A DNA stretch of 64,000 nucleotides from CAZJHX01 sp964545715 (GTDB lineage: Bacteria; Myxococcota_A; UBA9042; GCA-2863065). Each line of letters opens with the position of its first letter. Position 1 is the first letter of the stretch. Below are positions 60,494-64,000 of this stretch, in pieces. The notes under the pieces are model-generated. The model did not search any database, was not told where the DNA came from, and saw only the letters and a list, made by a program, of their open reading frames with translations. Made by a program: the position numbers and the translations under genes. The DNA is taken from the NCBI GenBank assembly GCA_964545715.1, contig CAZJHX010000021.1, positions 1-64,000 on the forward strand, given 5' to 3'.

Positions 60494-61711
60494 TCAGCGT
60501 ACGTAGTAGGCGTGCAGGCCCTGGTTGGGGATGGGCGAGCTCTTGTAGGCGCCGGTCGGGCTGTAGGATGAAACGCAGTTGTAGCCCCACAGGGCGTCGC
60601 TGCCGTTCTGAGGCCAGACGTTGTTGGTGGTGACGCCACCGCCGCCGTCGTCGCAGGTGTGCCCGCCCGCGTGGACCGAGCCGCCACCCGTGCAGCCGTT
60701 GTCGTTGCTGCCGTCGCCCGCGAAATAGACGAGCTGGCCGGGCCACTGCGTCGGCAGGGTCGGGCTCAGCAGCTGGCAGGCGTTGGACTTGATGTTGTAG
60801 GTGGACGTCGGGCTCATGCCCACCCAGAAGCCGTGGTAGGTGCGCTCGCCCACGGCCCACTGCGGGTCATCGATGTAGAAGCCGATCTGGGTGTATTTCA
60901 GGCCCAGCGAGTCCGGATCCACGGCCGCCTCCTGACCCGGAGTCGGGATCAGCGGGCCGCTGACGGCGTGATAGGTGCCGGTCAAAAACGTGCGGCTCTT
61001 GTTGTAGTTGTAGGCTACGAGCGTCCAGCCGCCGCCGGCGGAGGTCATGTCGCAGTGCACCTCGAACGCGTCGTTGTGAGGCGCGCCGTTCGGGTCCAGC
61101 CAGTAGGTACCGTCCCCATCGGCGGCGCCTGCGTCCAGAATGTCCTTGCACGACAGCCCCGGGTTGGTGGGCGAGTTGGCCGGCACGTTGGCCGCCGACA
61201 GCGGCACCCAGGCGACCGTATTGCAGCCCATGAACTGAAGGGTGCCGGCGTCGAAGTAGATGGCCCCGGCGTTGGACGCGTCGCAGACCGCCGGCGGACC
61301 GTCGACGGTGGCGACCTTGGCGGCGATCTCCGCGCGTCGTGCCTCCAGCGCATAAGCCACCGACGCCAGGGCGCGCCGCGGCAGGGCGGGCTCCGTCTCC
61401 ACCTGAACGGCCAGCCACAGAGGCGCGGCTTGCTGGAACAGCCCGTCCGGAAGCGCCACGAGCGTGCCCAACGTCACGGAGAAAGCGCCGCCGACCAGCT
61501 CGGTAGCGACGGGCTCCGACCACAAGGCGACCGCCGAGCTCTCCGTGGCGAACAGTCTGAACGTCATCGCGTAGGTGCCGTCTACAAGCGCCCCACCGCC
61601 GTTGGTCAGCGCACCTTGCACGTGCATGGTGGAGGGCACTGCGGCGCCGGCCACCCGCACGGGTCCTGCCACGGCCGCGACCAGCGCAGCGACAACGACG
61701 TACCTGAGCAT
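60494..61711 (-). CDS. Secreted fibrinogen C-terminal-like domain protein
   Basis: The 405-residue protein has a signal peptide (VVVAALVAAVAGPVRVAGA). It has an N-terminal domain of the kind found before phage-tail or lectin domains (MHVQGALTNGGGALVDGTYA, FRLF...VALPDGLF). A fibrinogen-like C-terminal domain follows, starting CKDILDAG...DGTYWLDPNGAP and FEVHCDMTSAGGGWTLV. It contains later Cys pairs (NACQL, CTGGG, HTCDDG, NCVSS). Such domains bind sugars or acetylated groups. TGGTATCGT lies six bases before the ATG. Confidence 0.82.
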   Translation of the reverse strand: MLRYVVVAALVAAVAGPVRVAGAAVPSTMHVQGALTNGGGALVDGTYAMTFRLFATESSAVALWSEPVATELVGGAFSVTLGTLVALPDGLFQQAAPLWLAVQVETEPALPRRALASVAYALEARRAEIAAKVATVDGPPAVCDASNAGAIYFDAGTLQFMGCNTVAWVPLSAANVPANSPTNPGLSCKDILDAGAADGDGTYWLDPNGAPHNDAFEVHCDMTSAGGGWTLVAYNYNKSRTFLTGTYHAVSGPLIPTPGQEAAVDPDSLGLKYTQIGFYIDDPQWAVGERTYHGFWVGMSPTSTYNIKSNACQLLSPTLPTQWPGQLVYFAGDGSNDNGCTGGGSVHAGGHTCDDGGGGVTTNNVWPQNGSDALWGYNCVSSYSPTGAYKSSPIPNQGLHAYYVR

Positions 61712-61717
61712 GGGGCA

Positions 61718-61726
61718 ACGATACCA
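61718..61726 (-). promoter_or_regulatory. Putative extended -10 element (TGGTATCGT)
   Basis: On the minus strand TGG-TATCGT ends six bases before the ATG at 61711, the same spacing as at hxsB and at 36502. No ribosome site is seen. Confidence 0.45.
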
Positions 61727-61741
61727 CAGCCCAGCCGGGCG

Positions 61742-64000
61742 CTACTCTGAGCAGAACGAGTCAAAGCGATGATAGCCGGTCGCGCCGACCTGGACTTCGA
61801 TGATCACGTCAAAGATGCCGTTGTCGCGCGCATGCAGCGCGGCGTTGGTCACCGCCGTGCTGGGCAGGTTGTAGGTGGTCAGCGCGTGAAACTGGTCGTC
61901 CTCTCCGAGGCGCGCCACCTTCAGCTGGCTGCTCGCCGAGCTGAGGCGATAGCTCAAGAAGACGCCCGCGGCGCTGTCAGTCAGCGACACGCCCGGCTTG
62001 GCGGCGGCTCCACCGATGAAGAACTCCTCGTTCCAGCTGTCGCCGTTCAACACGGCGGCCCAGATGTCGCCGGGGTCCTCCTGCCAGGCGACGACCAGGC
62101 GCCCGTCGGCCGTGTAGATGATGTCGCGGGACGTGACGTCGTCCGCAGTCAACAGCTTGTCGTCAAACGAGGCCTCGTCGCGCCACGCGGTCAACTTGAA
62201 GTTGTCCAGCGACAGGCCGCCCTTGTCCTCGCCCGCCATCATGACCACTTTGGGCGCCGGGTCGGGCCCGTCCAGAGCGGAGAAGCTGGAGAGCTTGACC
62301 ACGTCGGGCGGGCTGAACAGGTGCAGACCCTGAGTCTCGTCGGAGTCGCCCCACACAAAGGCCACGTGGTCGTCCTTGGCGGCCAGGCCAAGCGAGGTGC
62401 TGGTCAGCCCGAAGTGGTCGGTATCCCAGATCTCGGTATACGAGGCCTGGCCGTTCTGCTTGCGAAAGAGCTTCAAGGCATCGGCGCCCCAGGGATAAAC
62501 CACGTACAAAGAGCTGCCGCCGTTGGACGCGATGCTGGGCGCGCCGGTGGCGTTCTGGCCCAGCGCCGACTCGAGCTGGCTGGGCTTTACGACGCGGATC
62601 TCGTCGTCTCCACGGGCCACCACGTGCGGCTTGCCGCCGTGCCAGACCGCAAAGTCGGCGGAGGTCTCAAGCTCGTCACTGATGGCGAAGAAGAAGTCCT
62701 GGTTCACGGGCGCCTTGTTGCAGTCGCCGCAGCCGGACTCGTCCGCGGTGCCGTCGCAGTCGTTGTCCAGCCCGTCGCACAGGTCCGCTGAGGCGGTGTA
62801 ATCCGGCGACCATGCGATGTAGTCGGCCGCGGTGCATATCCACTTGCCACCGCTGCACTTGGCCTTGCTGCCCTTGCACACCCCGCTTTGCTTGCTGCAA
62901 TTCTGGGGCGTCAGCGACTCGTCGGTCTGCCCGTCGCAGTCATCGTCCTTGCCGTTGCAGACCTCGGTCGGCGCCGAGTCGCACGCGCCGCATGCGTTGG
63001 GGTTGCAGCACTGTCCGCCGCCGCACGCCGCCGTCAGGCAGTCGTTGTCCGACTGACACGCCTTGCCCACGCTACACGACGGGCACACCGGCCCGCCGCA
63101 GTCCACATCGGACTCGGCGCCGTTGAGCTTGCCGTCCTGGCAGCTGCCGCACTTGCCGCCCTCGCACACTCCGCCCTGGCAGTCGCCTCCCGCACCGCAG
63201 CTCTTGCCGTCTGCGCACGCGTCGCAGGACCCGCCGCAGTCCAGGTCGGTCTCGGAGCCGTTCTGCACCTCGTCGTTGCAGGTCGGGTGCTCGCAGACAC
63301 CGAAGATGCAGGCAAACGACAAGCAATCGCCGTGATCCGCGCACCCCTTGCCGATCGGGCACGCCGGACAGCTCGGCCCGCCGCAGTCCACGTCGGTCTC
63401 GGCGGGCGACTTCTCGCCGTCGGTACAGCTTGGCGGCTCCGCGCACGCGCCCTCTTTGCACGTCGCCGAAAAGCAGTCGCCGTCAGCGAGGCACGCCTTG
63501 CCGAAGCCGCACGCCCCGCACACGCCGCCACCGCAGTCGATGTCGGTCTCGCCGACATCCTTCTTCTCGTTGGCGCAGAGGTCACCGACCGCACCGCAGA
63601 CGCCACCGTCACAGTTCTCCGTGGCACAGTCGGTGTTGGCCTTGCACACGCCGCCCTCGTCGCACGGCGCGCACCCGGCTCCACCGCAGTCCACGTCCGT
63701 CTCTGTACCGTTGAGGACGGCGTCCCCGCACGACGGACCGGCGCAGATCCCATCGCTGTTGCAGTAGCCGCTCTCGCAGTGCACGTCGGCCACGCAACCC
63801 GAGCCGTCCGCGCATTTGGGGCACTCCCCGCCGCAGTCCACGCCGGTCTCGGCGCCGTTCTTGATCCCGTCGATGCAGGACGGGGTGTCGCAAAGCCCGC
63901 CCTTGCAAAAACCGCTCTGGCACTCTGCGTTGCTGCCGCACGCCTCGCCCAGGCACGCCGGACAGGACCCCCCGCAGTCGATTCCGGTCTCATCGGGGCC
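61742..64000 (-). CDS. Cys-rich repeat protein (partial, N-terminus beyond window)
   Basis: The frame is open to the window edge (752 residues visible; signal peptide not included). It consists of about nine repeats of the form xDGxKNGxETDVDCGGxxCPxCxxGxxC with about eight Cys each (for example NGAETGVDCGGECPKC). Two MopE-like units follow (CNGKDDDCDGQTDES, CDGLDNDCDGTADES), then a Cys-poor C-terminal domain of about 350 residues that reads as a six-bladed propeller (DDHVAFVWGDSDETQGLHLF). Secreted or surface-located. It precedes the fibrinogen-domain gene on the same strand by 30 bases. Confidence 0.8.
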   Translation of the reverse strand, partial: GPDETGIDCGGSCPACLGEACGSNAECQSGFCKGGLCDTPSCIDGIKNGAETGVDCGGECPKCADGSGCVADVHCESGYCNSDGICAGPSCGDAVLNGTETDVDCGGAGCAPCDEGGVCKANTDCATENCDGGVCGAVGDLCANEKKDVGETDIDCGGGVCGACGFGKACLADGDCFSATCKEGACAEPPSCTDGEKSPAETDVDCGGPSCPACPIGKGCADHGDCLSFACIFGVCEHPTCNDEVQNGSETDLDCGGSCDACADGKSCGAGGDCQGGVCEGGKCGSCQDGKLNGAESDVDCGGPVCPSCSVGKACQSDNDCLTAACGGGQCCNPNACGACDSAPTEVCNGKDDDCDGQTDESLTPQNCSKQSGVCKGSKAKCSGGKWICTAADYIAWSPDYTASADLCDGLDNDCDGTADESGCGDCNKAPVNQDFFFAISDELETSADFAVWHGGKPHVVARGDDEIRVVKPSQLESALGQNATGAPSIASNGGSSLYVVYPWGADALKLFRKQNGQASYTEIWDTDHFGLTSTSLGLAAKDDHVAFVWGDSDETQGLHLFSPPDVVKLSSFSALDGPDPAPKVVMMAGEDKGGLSLDNFKLTAWRDEASFDDKLLTADDVTSRDIIYTADGRLVVAWQEDPGDIWAAVLNGDSWNEEFFIGGAAAKPGVSLTDSAAGVFLSYRLSSASSQLKVARLGEDDQFHALTTYNLPSTAVTNAALHARDNGIFDVIIEVQVGATGYHRFDSFCSE

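Overview
The window is GC-rich, gene-dense and contains no tRNA, rRNA, CRISPR array or insertion sequence that I can see. It probably comes from a Myxococcota-like bacterium (former Deltaproteobacteria). The basis is the many Cys-rich secreted lipoproteins whose lipobox is followed by long Asp/Pro/Val/Thr-rich linkers, MopE-like NDCDGQTDE repeats, kelch and FG-GAP lipoproteins, and a kinase-like remnant. This taxonomic call is inference from style, not from a marker gene.

Region 1 (1-7660) holds two tandem outer-membrane barrel genes (one fused to an N-terminal TPR-like region), an MgtC/DUF4010 membrane protein, a DUF1566-like lipoprotein and an unknown membrane protein. Region 2 (7697-12400) is a minus-strand operon: a TetR regulator with a perfect 14-bp palindrome upstream, a PHA-synthase-like protein with a catalytic Cys, a 4-hydroxybutyryl-CoA dehydratase with all cluster ligands, and a kelch lipoprotein. 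Region 3 (12440-19155) is a four-gene, translationally coupled envelope operon (two paralogous lipoproteins, an alpha/beta hydrolase and an outer-membrane protein), then a lipoprotein esterase and a pseudokinase remnant.

Region 4 (19221-45316) is the notable part. Ten genes carry twelve radical SAM domains. They surround a compact, translationally coupled cassette at 33122-34597: a Tat-signal protein, an HxsD-like protein, a second small HxsD-like paralog, and a 93-residue peptide ending in fourteen His-Xaa-Ser triplets (one HAS, thirteen HGS) plus Trp. The gene at 43805-45316 looks like the HxsB maturase. This resembles the His-Xaa-Ser (Hxs) system, a predicted ribosomal-peptide modification system of unknown product, but it is much enlarged. 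It includes a double radical SAM protein fused to an HExxH peptide-hydroxylase-like domain, a radical SAM-methyltransferase fusion, a B12-type radical SAM protein, and a B12-type/SPASM-type double radical SAM fusion coupled to HxsB. Lipoproteins and one glycosyltransferase-like protein are interleaved.

Region 5 (45364-64000) has two giant Cys-rich lipoproteins, a spore-photoproduct-lyase-like radical SAM protein with a small partner, a ferritin-like lipoprotein, gltB-gltD (glutamate synthase), a small barrel protein, a fibrinogen-domain protein and a Cys-rich repeat protein cut by the window end.

Several genes have an extended -10 element (TGGTANNNT or close) only 3-18 bases before the start codon and no clear ribosome binding site. 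This suggests leaderless or nearly leaderless transcripts.
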